In this document: one piece after another, positions 44,556 to 52,910 of the stretch
How positions within the stretch are numbered: the stretch's first letter is position 1
Layout: the number at the start of each line of letters is the position of its first letter
NCBI RefSeq assembly: GCF_050433125.1
Contig: NZ_JBNPXV010000016.1
Location: 41,856 to 105,855, forward strand
Length of the DNA stretch: 64,000 nt
Origin: Roseimarinus sediminis
Lineage (GTDB): Bacteria > Bacteroidota > Bacteroidia > Bacteroidales > Prolixibacteraceae
Direction: 5' to 3'
The notes under the pieces: model-generated
The model's database searches: none
Told to the model about the DNA's origin: nothing
Seen by the model: only the letters and a program-made list of their open reading frames with translations
Translations under genes and position numbers: made by a program

Positions 44556-45914
44556 ATGATGAAATTCAAATTTTTATTCGGAGCATTCTTTCTGTTTGTC
44601 TTGGCTTCGTGTGAGTTCGACGAGGGCTTCAGGTACAATCTGGGTAACGACTTTGTGGACGATCCTGCCAATGTGATTCTGGTAGATACCATGACAGTTA
44701 GAACCTTCACTGTGGCAAGCGACTCATTTGCAACATCGCAGGCCGATCGTTTGCTTAGCGGACAATTCATAAATAACTTCGGTGTTTCCACCTTGTGTGA
44801 AGCCTATTTCAGATTAGATCCGACCTCCAATAGTTCGTTTCATGTATCGAGTACCTACGATTCGGTCCATCTGGTATTGCATCCCGATGGTTATTTATTG
44901 GGTGATACACTGCAACAGGGCCTATTTGATGTGTATCGGCTGAGTGAGGAAATTGTGGTAGACAGCGACAATGGGAATATCTACAATCATCAACAATTCG
45001 CAACAGAAGATACACCACTGGCTACTTTTTCAATCAACTTTCAAAACGAAGTGGAAGAAATTGTTGTTCCGCTTCCCGAAGAACTGGGACGAACACTATT
45101 TTCCATGGCTGTAAATGAGTCGGACACTATTAAAGATGCCGAATTGTTTAAAAGCTTTTTTAAGGGCCTGGTGATTAAGCCGCGTGCAGAAAACCGATTC
45201 ATTATGGGATTGAAAGCGTATGCTGATTCTGTTAGCGCACCTCGCATCAGGGTATATTACCACGATATATCGACCAGTGATGATCTGAAGATTGATTTTC
45301 CTCTTGAAGATACCGGAGATGATATTTCGGGAACCGATTTGAGTAATTTTTATGCCTTCAGCAGAATAGAAAATAATTATGCGGGGACCATTTTTGAAGC
45401 GGTTACAGCCGGGCGGAGTGAAAAACTTCCGGCAACAAGCACCGATCATGTTACCCTGTTACAGGCCGGCTCAATGCTGAGTACACGGATTGAGATTCCG
45501 GGAATCGACAACCTGGCTTACGAAGTAGGAAAGGCATCGGTGGTAAAGGCTGAATTGGAATTGCACCCAATCAGTTCTACTTTTTATAATAAGTCGGATT
45601 TGCCCGTGACCCTTCAAATGACGCTGGTGGAGCCTGATAATGATCAGTACGACGCGCTTTATAAAACCGGAACGGAAGAACCTGCGTTCGGTTCTCTTCA
45701 GTTCGACGATGAGTTCAAAGATAAATCGTACTACTCGTACGACATAACCAATTACATCAAAACCGAATTCGAAGAGAATGCCGATCCGATATACTCGCTC
45801 ATGCTGTATACGCCCTTTGATCGTAATGTGCCCGATGTGAGGCAAATTGTACTTGGAGATGCTTACAAAGCCAATCATCAGCTTAAACTAAAAGTTTACC
45901 TTACAAATTATTAA
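44556..45914 (+). CDS. DUF4270 domain lipoprotein
   Basis: A 452-residue protein with lipoprotein signal (FFLFVLASC, Cys19) and the DUF4270 pattern. It begins with VILVDTMTVRTFTVASDSFATSQADRLLSG and goes on to ...FGVSTLCEAYFRL. The body is beta-rich with repeated strand phrases and ends KLKVYLTNY. DUF4270 is a Bacteroidetes family of probable surface lipoproteins without assigned function. It is followed 13 bases later by an outer-membrane protein gene, so the two probably act together in the outer membrane. ATG 44556 and 44559 are both possible starts. Confidence 0.83.
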   Translation: MMKFKFLFGAFFLFVLASCEFDEGFRYNLGNDFVDDPANVILVDTMTVRTFTVASDSFATSQADRLLSGQFINNFGVSTLCEAYFRLDPTSNSSFHVSSTYDSVHLVLHPDGYLLGDTLQQGLFDVYRLSEEIVVDSDNGNIYNHQQFATEDTPLATFSINFQNEVEEIVVPLPEELGRTLFSMAVNESDTIKDAELFKSFFKGLVIKPRAENRFIMGLKAYADSVSAPRIRVYYHDISTSDDLKIDFPLEDTGDDISGTDLSNFYAFSRIENNYAGTIFEAVTAGRSEKLPATSTDHVTLLQAGSMLSTRIEIPGIDNLAYEVGKASVVKAELELHPISSTFYNKSDLPVTLQMTLVEPDNDQYDALYKTGTEEPAFGSLQFDDEFKDKSYYSYDITNYIKTEFEENADPIYSLMLYTPFDRNVPDVRQIVLGDAYKANHQLKLKVYLTNY

Positions 45915-45927
45915 ACCGAAAAAGCGA

Positions 45928-47178
45928 ATGAACTTTAAAAATCATATCGTCCTGTTACTTGTAGTCGTGTTGGCCACTCCATTGTTATCTCTGGCACAAA
46001 ACAATACTTCATCGCCTTACTCGGTATTTGGTGCAGGCGATTTGTCGAATGTAGCCTATGGACGCTCCCTGGGGCTTGGAGGTACAGGCTATGCCTTGCG
46101 TAGTTCCAACTTTCTAAATTTTAAAAACCCGGCTTCACTAACCGCCATCGATACCCTTTCAACGCTGTTTGAAACAGGCGTTTTTGGTAAATACACACAG
46201 AATGCCTCCAATGAAGCAGTTCAGGATTTCTGGGATGGAAATATCACCCACCTTGCTTTGGGACATCGCTATACCTCATGGCTGATGGGGAATTATGGTT
46301 TTATGCCTTACAGTGATATTGGTTATAATTTTAGAACCAATAAATTTGTTAGCGGTGAGGAGAGTAGGGTGGTAACCGACTGGAAAGGAACAGGTGGAAT
46401 CAGCCGGTTCTTTTATGGTGTTGGATTGAAGGTTCACAAGTATTTTTCACTGGGTGGTGAAGTGGCCTATTATTATGGCCCGGTGAACGAATCACGATCG
46501 ACAACAGCCGAAGTTCAACCAGAAAACAGTACCATTTATTATACCAATACCCCCTATAGCGGACTGTCATACAAGGGTGCTTTTCAGTTAATTGCCCCCC
46601 TGGGTAAAAAAGGCAGCGGACTGACTCTGGGTGGGGTATTTTCACCCGGCCATCGTCTGGGTGGCACCTCAAATGTTACCATTCAGCAAAATTATGGCTC
46701 AGCAGGAGGCGTGATTGTTCGTTCGGAAGAGGAAAAAGCAAGACCAATTGAGGTACCTGTGAGTTATGGTGGCGGTTTGGCTCTTACCTGGAGAAACAAA
46801 TACCTTTTGACCTCCGACCTTGAGTTGGAAAACTGGAGCAGCAATACCGATCAGGATTACATCAACCGTGAGGTGATTTCGGCCGGTTTTGAGTTGCTGC
46901 CTCAAAACAGTCTTAATTATTTTGAGCGTTGCTCCTACCGGGTAGGCTTTCGTTACGATTCGGGCTATTTCCGTACCAAGGGCTATGCCATCGACGATGT
47001 GCGTTTCACAATGGGGGTGGGCTTTCCGGTCCAAAAGTCACGATCGACAATTAACGTGAGCCTCGAAGCCGGACAAAGGGGAACCAATAACATGGGTCTC
47101 ATTCGCGAACGCTATACCAAACTAACCGTGGCATTCTCATTTCACGATTATTGGTTTGTGCAGCGTAAGATTGATTAA
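45928..47178 (+). CDS. Outer membrane beta-barrel protein
   Basis: A 416-residue protein with signal peptide (LATPLLSLAQ, cleaved near residue 24). Its mature part begins NNTSSPYSVFGAGDLSN and is followed by many short amphipathic strands typical of an outer-membrane barrel. YGRSLGLGGTGYALRSSNFLNFKNPASL resembles the start of FadL/PorV-like barrels. Other strand phrases are FFYGVGLKVHKYFSLGGEVAYYYG and VSYGGGLALTWRNKYLLTSDLEL. Probably a passive transporter or structural barrel, coupled to the DUF4270 lipoprotein. The exact family is not settled. Confidence 0.78.
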   Translation: MNFKNHIVLLLVVVLATPLLSLAQNNTSSPYSVFGAGDLSNVAYGRSLGLGGTGYALRSSNFLNFKNPASLTAIDTLSTLFETGVFGKYTQNASNEAVQDFWDGNITHLALGHRYTSWLMGNYGFMPYSDIGYNFRTNKFVSGEESRVVTDWKGTGGISRFFYGVGLKVHKYFSLGGEVAYYYGPVNESRSTTAEVQPENSTIYYTNTPYSGLSYKGAFQLIAPLGKKGSGLTLGGVFSPGHRLGGTSNVTIQQNYGSAGGVIVRSEEEKARPIEVPVSYGGGLALTWRNKYLLTSDLELENWSSNTDQDYINREVISAGFELLPQNSLNYFERCSYRVGFRYDSGYFRTKGYAIDDVRFTMGVGFPVQKSRSTINVSLEAGQRGTNNMGLIRERYTKLTVAFSFHDYWFVQRKID

Positions 47179-47208
47179 GCAGAAAAGAAAGTACGAAATT
47201 CAAAATAT

Positions 47209-47637
47209 TTAAAATTGGCGACCCAAAAAGTCGTCAATTATTGTTCTGTGATCAAAAGCAAGCGAAGGCAGCTCATTCAGATTAAACCAGCGTGCATTGG
47301 CTGCATCGTCGCCGCTGCGTGGAGTAATCCGATCGTTAATAATGGAATAAAAAACTACCGAAATGGTTCGTCCGCGCGGGTCACGATCAACAGCACCATA
47401 GGCGCCCAGTTGTTTCAACACCATGCCCCGAAGCCCGGTTTCTTCTTCCAGTTCGCGGGCACAGGCGGTTTCAAGATCTTCGTTCATTTCGATAAAACCA
47501 CCCGGCAGTGCCCATTGGCCTTTGAATGGTTCAATACCCCTTTCGATGAGCAGGATGAAACGCTTCCCGTTTTCCTGGCAAATGATAAGGGCATCGGTCG
47601 TAACTGCCGGTCGGGGGTAATCATAAGTGTAGCTCAT
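47209..47637 (-). CDS. NUDIX hydrolase
   Basis: A 142-residue protein with a complete Nudix box GGFIEMNEDLETACARELEEETGL (GX5EX7REVXEEXG pattern) binding Mg2+. It is preceded by GQWALP and followed by GAYGAVDRDPRGRTISVVFYS. The YDYPRPAVTTDALI start and DRDPRGR motif resemble the ADP-ribose/NrtR-like Nudix group common in Bacteroidetes. Members hydrolyse nucleoside diphosphates linked to another moiety. The ATG at 47637 is preferred over a TTG at 47661. It lies 10 bases downstream of the NlpC/P60 gene, in one operon. Confidence 0.9.
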   Translation of the reverse strand: MSYTYDYPRPAVTTDALIICQENGKRFILLIERGIEPFKGQWALPGGFIEMNEDLETACARELEEETGLRGMVLKQLGAYGAVDRDPRGRTISVVFYSIINDRITPRSGDDAANARWFNLNELPSLAFDHRTIIDDFLGRQF

Positions 47638-47647
47638 ATTGGGATCT

Positions 47648-48439
47648 TTAATCCTGAACAATTCGTTTCATCAGTCTTAGCTGATGGGTATAACGCCGGG
47701 TTTCGAGATTGAAAATACCGGCATGGTCAAGGTTGTCAATTCTGACCTTTCCTGACGAATGGATGATTTTGTTTTTTTCCCAGATAATGCCCACATGAAC
47801 AATGCTCCCCTCGTGATTATCAAAGAAAGCCAGATCGCCGGGACGGGCTTCTTCCACAAAAGTGAAATTTTCGCCCATGGCAGCTTGTTGAGAGGCATCG
47901 CGTGGAATTTTTATTCCTGCAATTTTGTAGACAATTTGTGTCAGTCCCGAGCAATCGATACCCAGCGGAGTGCGACCGCCCCAAAGGTAGGGTGCATTAA
48001 AATAATTAAGTGCAGCATTGATTATTTTACTACGCTCGTCAATAGCGACAGGAAACATTACTGCATTGCCTTCGAGCCGGTAAAGGGTGTCGGCAATGGC
48101 AAAGGTCGATTCGTTTTTGTCGAAGTGGGGGAGTGTACTGCCTGCTACAATCAGAAAATTACGGTAATGATTTACCTGTTGAACAATGTTGAAGATGTCG
48201 GTTGAGACTGCTTGTTTCTCCTGGCACAAAAGTGTGTATTCCTTTTCGCTCACCGGAGTAATCATTTTGGAATCGATCCATCCTTCATACCCGTCGTGGT
48301 GCAAACGGATGTTGCACCATTTGTCATCCTGTTCCAGGATTTCGTAGTGTTCGCCCAGTAAAATCTGGGTACACATCTCGCTTTTTTCGGCCGGTTCTGT
48401 TCTTACCGGAATGGAACTTAAATTCGAAATCCCGTACAT
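47648..48439 (-). CDS. NlpC/P60 (C40) family peptidase with SH3-like domains
   Basis: A 263-residue cysteine peptidase. Residues about 1-120 form bacterial SH3-like modules (IPVRTEPAEKSEMCTQILLGEHYEIL ... GYEGWIDSKMI). The catalytic domain from about 137 has Cys163 (GIDCSGLTQ), His215 (GSIVHVGIIW) and His227 (KIIHSSGKVRID), the C40 triad. The layout matches YkfC-like gamma-D-glutamyl-diaminoacid endopeptidases that trim recycled cell-wall peptides. No signal peptide is visible, consistent with cytoplasmic recycling. ATG 48439 is preferred over a TTG two codons earlier. Confidence 0.88.
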   Translation of the reverse strand: MYGISNLSSIPVRTEPAEKSEMCTQILLGEHYEILEQDDKWCNIRLHHDGYEGWIDSKMITPVSEKEYTLLCQEKQAVSTDIFNIVQQVNHYRNFLIVAGSTLPHFDKNESTFAIADTLYRLEGNAVMFPVAIDERSKIINAALNYFNAPYLWGGRTPLGIDCSGLTQIVYKIAGIKIPRDASQQAAMGENFTFVEEARPGDLAFFDNHEGSIVHVGIIWEKNKIIHSSGKVRIDNLDHAGIFNLETRRYTHQLRLMKRIVQD

Positions 48440-48565
48440 AGGCAATCTTCAACTCTGAATGCGGTTAATGATTCAAATATACAATATTTGTCAGGGGAAG
48501 CGGCATTATGGCAAATTATTTTCTATTTTTAAGTTTCGGTAAAAAACGGATTTTTAGCTAGCATT

Positions 48566-50674
48566 ATGAACAAAGAGCCCAAGCAAACCACGGGATGGTC
48601 AAAGAAAGTATATTATGCTTTTTTCATGGTCACCACCTTAGCCATCATTTATGTGTTGTATCCGAAACAAGCCACTTTCAGATACGAATTTCAAAAAGGT
48701 CAGCCCTGGGGCCACGAAACGATGATTGCCCCCTTCGATTTTGCTATATTGAAACCCGAGGCCGTACTGGAAGCAGAAAAGGATTCTTTGTTAAGCAATT
48801 TTACTCCCTATTTTAACTATGACGAAACAGTCTTTGAAGTGCAGATGGAGTTGCTTGAAAGTGCATTAAACAAGTCTTTGAATAACTATCCGACTGAAAT
48901 AGATACCCTAAAAAGAAGAAAGCTGATCACATTAATTACCAGCCTGTATAAGCAACTTTATGAGCCGGGCATACTTGAAATGTCTCCAGAGCATTACGAA
49001 CGACTGAAACCCGACGGGGCACTTAACAAGGTGGTGGCCAATGTGGCACACAAACAAGCGGTTGCGGCAAGCTATTCACTTAAATCGGCGTATTTGTTTC
49101 TGAATGATACCTTAAATACCCTGGCCACAAACGATACTTTGCTGATTGGAATACAGAACCAGATTGATTTCAGTACTTATCTGGTTCCCAATTTAGTGTA
49201 TGACAACGAATTTAACGAAGGCAATATCAGAGAAGTACTTCAATCGGTTTCTACCACACGTGGAGTAGTACAGGCCGGTGTACGTATTATTTCGGAAGGC
49301 GATGTGGTCGATGGAGACAAATACCTCATTCTTATGTCACTAAAGAAGGCCTATGAGCAAAACCGTGCCTATGGAGGATGGATGTCGACCATTGTTGCTG
49401 GTCAGATGTTGCTGGTGCTGTTTTTGTTTGGCTTATTGGTGTTGTACCTTCAGAGCTTCAACCGAAAGATATTCTGGAAAAAGCGGAATTTCTCAATGAT
49501 TCTTTCTACCATTCTGGCCACCTATGTATTGGCAGTGTTGGTTCATCAAAACGATGCGGTAAGCATTTACCTGCTGCCGGTATGCATTTTGCCAATCATT
49601 ATCCGAACTTTCCTTGGAGCACGCATGGCCGTGTTCATTCATTTGGTTACCATGTTGCTTATTGGCTTTATGGCTCCTAACAGTTTCGAATTTGTATTTA
49701 TTCAGCTTGTTGCTGGTACAGTAGCCGTCATTAGCCTTAGCAGACTGCATCGTCGGGGGCACCTTGTAATTACAGCCTTGCTGCTGGTGGCTGTTTATTC
49801 GCTAATTTATTATGCCTTTGAAGTGATCAAGGAAGGCAGTTTTACCGAAATCGACTGGTCGTACTTTAAGTGGTTTGCAGGAAATGGCTTGTTGTTGCTG
49901 ATTGCCTATCCTTTAATTTATGTGATTGAGAAGATATTTGGTTTTATCTCGGATGTCACCTTAATGGAGCTTTCGGATACCAATCACCCACTTTTGCGTA
50001 AACTGGCCGAAATTGCTCCGGGTACCTTTCAGCATTCAATGCAGGTGGCCAATCTGGCCGAAGAGGTGATTCTGCGCATAGGAGGCAATCCGATGATGGT
50101 ACGGGCAGGCGCCCTTTACCATGATGTAGGTAAAATAAAAAGTTCACAGTTTTTTATTGAAAACCAGGCCACGGGGATCAATCCTCACGATAAGCTTTCC
50201 AATAAAAAGAGTGTTGAAAAGATTGTAAGCCATGTGTTCGACGGAGTAGCACTTGCTAAAAAGCACAAAATCCCTGAGTCGATTATCGATTTTATTAAAA
50301 TGCACCATGGGCGCAGTGTGGTTAAATATTTCTACTTGAAATACAAGGAAGAACATCCCGATGAGAAGGTGAATCCCGAAGATTTTATGTACCCGGGTCC
50401 CAATCCTACAAGCAGAGAAACTGCTGTGGTTATGCTGGCCGATGGAGTAGAGGCAGCTACGCGCAGTTTGCCAGTGAAAAATGCCGAAAGTATTGAAAAG
50501 TTGGTCAATCAGATGATCGATTCAAAAGTGCAGAATCATGAATTGGATGATGCCCCCATCACTTTCAGGGATATTAAAGAAATTAAGAAAATATTTATTG
50601 AAAAGCTGAACACCATTTATCACATCCGGATACAGTACCCCGAAGAGAAGCAGGATGAAAATAAGAACAATTAA
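48566..50674 (+). CDS. 7TM-HD family phosphodiesterase (PgpH-like)
   Basis: A 702-residue membrane protein. An N-terminal TM helix (residues about 13-30) leads to an extracytoplasmic domain of roughly 240 residues (7TMR-HDED). Seven transmembrane helices cover about 270-460. A cytoplasmic HDIG domain follows with HSMQVANLAEEV, GALYHDVGKI (HD pair) and HHGRSVVKYF. The same architecture in Listeria PgpH degrades cyclic di-AMP, which controls osmotic and potassium balance. Activity here is inferred from architecture. It is divergent from the NlpC/P60 gene and followed by galM after 44 bases. Confidence 0.9.
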   Translation: MNKEPKQTTGWSKKVYYAFFMVTTLAIIYVLYPKQATFRYEFQKGQPWGHETMIAPFDFAILKPEAVLEAEKDSLLSNFTPYFNYDETVFEVQMELLESALNKSLNNYPTEIDTLKRRKLITLITSLYKQLYEPGILEMSPEHYERLKPDGALNKVVANVAHKQAVAASYSLKSAYLFLNDTLNTLATNDTLLIGIQNQIDFSTYLVPNLVYDNEFNEGNIREVLQSVSTTRGVVQAGVRIISEGDVVDGDKYLILMSLKKAYEQNRAYGGWMSTIVAGQMLLVLFLFGLLVLYLQSFNRKIFWKKRNFSMILSTILATYVLAVLVHQNDAVSIYLLPVCILPIIIRTFLGARMAVFIHLVTMLLIGFMAPNSFEFVFIQLVAGTVAVISLSRLHRRGHLVITALLLVAVYSLIYYAFEVIKEGSFTEIDWSYFKWFAGNGLLLLIAYPLIYVIEKIFGFISDVTLMELSDTNHPLLRKLAEIAPGTFQHSMQVANLAEEVILRIGGNPMMVRAGALYHDVGKIKSSQFFIENQATGINPHDKLSNKKSVEKIVSHVFDGVALAKKHKIPESIIDFIKMHHGRSVVKYFYLKYKEEHPDEKVNPEDFMYPGPNPTSRETAVVMLADGVEAATRSLPVKNAESIEKLVNQMIDSKVQNHELDDAPITFRDIKEIKKIFIEKLNTIYHIRIQYPEEKQDENKNN

Positions 50675-50718
50675 GCGGATGAGTCTTCAGTGAGTAAAAC
50701 CTAATTTAAAAAGAAATA

Positions 50719-51780
50719 ATGATGAGTTTAGTAGCAGCAGCTGAGTTTGAGCAGGAAGTGAATGGAAGAAAAACAGGATTATGGACCCTTCGCAATAAAA
50801 AGGGGCTCGAAATGCAGGTTACCAATTACGGAGCCAAGGTGGTAAGCCTGTTGGTGCCAGATAGTAAAGGCCAGCCTGTGGATGTGGTATGCGGATACCG
50901 CAAGCTCGACGATTACCTGAAATCGGGAGAAGTTTATTTTGGAGCAGTAATTGGTCGTTATGGAAATCGCATTGCCAATGGTCGGTTTGAGCTCGACGGA
51001 GTAAGTTATCAGCTCGAACAGAACAACGGTAGCAACAGTCTGCATGGCGGTCCTGGTGGCTTTCATGCTGTGGTTTGGGAAGCAAAACAAAGCGATGATG
51101 CAACACTCGAATTGACTTATCTGTCGAAAGATGGAGAGGAAGGTTTTCCGGGAAATCTGAGTGTTAGAATGATTTACAAGTTGACCGATGACAACGAGTT
51201 TCTGGTTGATTATTATGCTGAAAGCGATAAAACGACCATCTGTAACTTAACCAATCACAGCTATTTTAATTTGAGTGGCGAAGGCACTACCACTATATTG
51301 GATCATGTACTGCAAATCAATGCCGAAAGTTATTTGCCAACCAATGAAGATGCCATTCCTCTGGGGCATCTGGCTCCTGTTGAAGGAACTCCCATGGATT
51401 TCAGAAATCCGATGGAAGTGGGAGCGCGTATTGAACATGATTTTGTCGATCTGAAGCTGGGCAAGGGCTACGACCACACTTATGTGATCGATGGTAAGGC
51501 CGGGGATCTAAGGTTGGCAGCAACTGTTTATTCGCCTGTTAGTGGTATTAAAATGGAAGTGTTGACCGACGAGCCCGGGGTGCAACTATATACCGGAAAT
51601 TATATGAATGGAACCGAAATAGGAAAGTCGGGCAAAGCATATTTGCAGCGTTCTGCTTTGTGCCTCGAAACACAGCATTACCCCGATTCACCCAATCAGC
51701 CACAATTTCCATCGGTTGTGCTTGCTCCGGGTGAAACTTACCGGCAAACAACGGTTCATCGCTTTGGTACTGTCGATTAA
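50719..51780 (+). CDS. galM: Aldose 1-epimerase (galactose mutarotase)
   Basis: A 353-residue beta-sandwich enzyme interconverting alpha and beta anomers of galactose/glucose. Motifs: VTNYGAKVVSLLVPD, GAVIGRYGNRIANG, NGSNSLHGGPGGFH with a conserved His, LTNHSYFNLSG with the catalytic His, YDHTYVID, and the late CLETQHYPDSPNQPQFPS with the catalytic Glu. Full length, no signal peptide, cytoplasmic. It is the last gene before the GIY-YIG/tRNA repeat region. It may share a transcript with the 7TM-HD gene, although the functions are unrelated. Confidence 0.95.
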   Translation: MMSLVAAAEFEQEVNGRKTGLWTLRNKKGLEMQVTNYGAKVVSLLVPDSKGQPVDVVCGYRKLDDYLKSGEVYFGAVIGRYGNRIANGRFELDGVSYQLEQNNGSNSLHGGPGGFHAVVWEAKQSDDATLELTYLSKDGEEGFPGNLSVRMIYKLTDDNEFLVDYYAESDKTTICNLTNHSYFNLSGEGTTTILDHVLQINAESYLPTNEDAIPLGHLAPVEGTPMDFRNPMEVGARIEHDFVDLKLGKGYDHTYVIDGKAGDLRLAATVYSPVSGIKMEVLTDEPGVQLYTGNYMNGTEIGKSGKAYLQRSALCLETQHYPDSPNQPQFPSVVLAPGETYRQTTVHRFGTVD

Positions 51781-51855
51781 TAAAGTACTTCGAATTCTGC
51801 AGGATTATACTGGCTGTATTTGTAGTTGAATATAGTCAGTATACACTGTTAGTAG

Positions 51856-51894
51856 AAAAAAAGGAGAAACCATCGCTTACGATCATCTCTCCTC
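51856..51894 (-). terminator. Terminator of repeat unit 1
   Basis: On the minus strand, GGAGA and ATCG pair with CGAT and TCTCC around a short loop, followed by seven T. The same stem recurs in units 2 (about 52234-52274) and 3 (about 52614-52654), always just past the tRNA CCA end. Confidence 0.6.
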
Positions 51895-51897
51895 CAT

Positions 51898-51960
51898 TGG
51901 TGACTCAGCTGGGGTTCGAACCCAGGACCACTCCCGCAAAGCGGGATACTCTACCAGCCA
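51898..51960 (-). pseudogene. tRNA 3' fragment, unit 1
   Basis: On the minus strand the segment shows GGCTGGTAGAG (D-loop and 3' D-stem), a short CCCGC-TTT-GCGGG hairpin in place of the anticodon arm, a perfect T-arm (CTGGG TTCGAAC CCCAG), acceptor strand CTGAGTC, A, and CCA. The 5' acceptor strand (expected GACTCAG) and 5' D-stem are absent and the anticodon loop is about 4 bases short, so it cannot be a working tRNA. Possibly an attachment-site remnant. Confidence 0.7.
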
Positions 51961-51982
51961 TAGGCAACAAAATCCAGTTGGT

Positions 51983-52225
51983 TTACTTATTGATTATAGC
52001 TTCAATGAAGGAACGTGATTTTTGTCTTTTAAGGAAGAGTTCCCTTGACAGAGCCTCTGCTTTGGTGCTAAATTGTTCTGTGTATTTTAATTCCCATGGA
52101 ATACCACGATCGGTATACTTTCCTTTTCGCCGGTTATGTTCATACAGGCGACGTTTCAGATCATTGGTGTAGCCAACGTAGTAATGATCAATTCGGGCAC
52201 TATATAAAATATAGACAGTATACAC
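51983..52225 (-). CDS. GIY-YIG nuclease domain protein, copy 1
   Basis: An 80-residue single-domain protein of the UvrC N-terminal/YhbQ-like GIY-YIG group. The GIY and YIG equivalents are VYI (residues 4-6) and YVG (16-18), followed by the conserved Arg in LKRRLYEH, the KYTDRGIPWELKYTEQF segment and Glu in ALSRELFLKRQKS. Such small nucleases are numerous in Bacteroidetes, with unclear roles. It differs from copy 2 at four residues (A/T, Y/F, R/H, I/F). Confidence 0.88.
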   Translation of the reverse strand: MYTVYILYSARIDHYYVGYTNDLKRRLYEHNRRKGKYTDRGIPWELKYTEQFSTKAEALSRELFLKRQKSRSFIEAIINK

Positions 52226-52277
52226 TGTTAGTAGAAAAAAAAGGAGAAACCATCGCTTACGATCATCTCTCCTCCAT

Positions 52278-52340
52278 TGGTGACTCAGCTGGGGTTCGAA
52301 CCCAGGACCCCTCCCGCAAAGCGGGATGCTCTAGCAGCCA
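52278..52340 (-). pseudogene. tRNA 3' fragment, unit 2
   Basis: Same structure as the unit 1 fragment: intact T-arm, acceptor 3' strand and CCA, but no 5' acceptor strand. It carries an extra change in the D-loop (GGCTGCTAGAG instead of GGCTGGTAGAG on the minus strand), which removes part of the conserved GG. Confidence 0.7.
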
Positions 52341-52362
52341 TAGGCAACAAATTCCAGTTGGT

Positions 52363-52605
52363 TTACTTATTGATTATAGCTTCAAAGAAGGAATGTGATT
52401 TTTGTCTTTTAAGGAAGAGTTCCCTTGACAGAGCCTCTGCTTTGGTGCTAAATTGTTCTGTGTATTTTAATTCCCATGGAATACCACGATCGGTATACTT
52501 TCCTTTTCGCCGGTTATGTTCATACAGGCGACGTTTCAGATCATTGGTGTAGCCAACGTAGAAATGATCAATTCGGGTACTATATAAAATATAGACAGTA
52601 TACAC
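52363..52605 (-). CDS. GIY-YIG nuclease domain protein, copy 2
   Basis: An 80-residue near-duplicate of the protein at 51983-52225, with intact VYI and YVG motifs, LKRRLYEH and the late Glu. All four differences from copy 1 change the amino acid (for example IDHYYVG versus IDHFYVG). The duplicated upstream region includes the AT-rich TATATAAAATATAGACAG leader, so each copy may carry its own promoter. Confidence 0.88.
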   Translation of the reverse strand: MYTVYILYSTRIDHFYVGYTNDLKRRLYEHNRRKGKYTDRGIPWELKYTEQFSTKAEALSRELFLKRQKSHSFFEAIINK

Positions 52606-52657
52606 TGTTAGTAGAAAAAAAAGGAGAAACCATCGCTTACGATCATCTCTCCTCCAT

Positions 52658-52720
52658 TGGTGACTCAGCTGGGGTTCGAACCCAGGACCCCTCCCGCAAA
52701 GCGGGATGCTCTACCAGCCA
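52658..52720 (-). pseudogene. tRNA 3' fragment, unit 3
   Basis: Third copy of the truncated tRNA-like segment, with GGCTGGTAGAG, the short anticodon-arm hairpin, perfect T-arm, CTGAGTC acceptor strand and CCA. It lies 22 bases from the end of the truncated third nuclease gene. Confidence 0.7.
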
Positions 52721-52742
52721 TAGGCAACAAATTCCAGTTGGT

Positions 52743-52910
52743 TTACTTATTGATTATAGCTTCAAAGAAGGAACGTGATTTTTGTCTTTTAAGGAAGAGT
52801 TCCCTTGACTGAGCCTCTGCTTTGGTGCTAAATTGTTCTGTGTATTTTAATTCCCATGGAATACCACGATCGGTATACTTTCCTTTTCGCCGGTTATGTT
52901 CATACAGGCG
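52743..52910 (-). pseudogene. GIY-YIG nuclease, copy 3, 5'-truncated
   Basis: Codons for the last 55 residues remain (from about RLYEHNRRKGKYTDRGIPWE to EAIINK), with an L-to-Q change relative to copy 2. The first 25 residues, which include the VYI and YVG motifs and the conserved Arg, are replaced at 52910/52911 by unrelated sequence. It is therefore inactive. The breakpoint marks the edge of the island. Confidence 0.85.

Larger units (their letters stand above)
51830..52910. repeat. Three tandem ~380-bp units (GIY-YIG gene + tRNA 3' part + terminator)
   Basis: A reference point, CAGTATACACTG, recurs at 51838, 52216 and 52596, giving spacings of 378 and 380. Units 1 and 2 are nearly identical. 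Unit 3 breaks off at 52910 (after CATACAGGCG). Read on the minus strand each unit is: GIY-YIG gene, 23-base gap, tRNA-like 3' segment with encoded CCA, then a terminator stem with a T-run. It lies at the junction between core genes and the AT-rich island. Confidence 0.9.

Noticed and set aside
51897..52778. Plus-strand frames of 91-100 codons with phrases such as GDSAGVRTQDPS
   Set aside because: These are antisense readings of the tRNA-like segments and the GIY-YIG genes, a familiar source of false protein annotations.
51830..52910. Repeat block as an insertion sequence
   Set aside because: No transposase or terminal inverted repeats at the unit ends were seen. The only gene is a small GIY-YIG protein.
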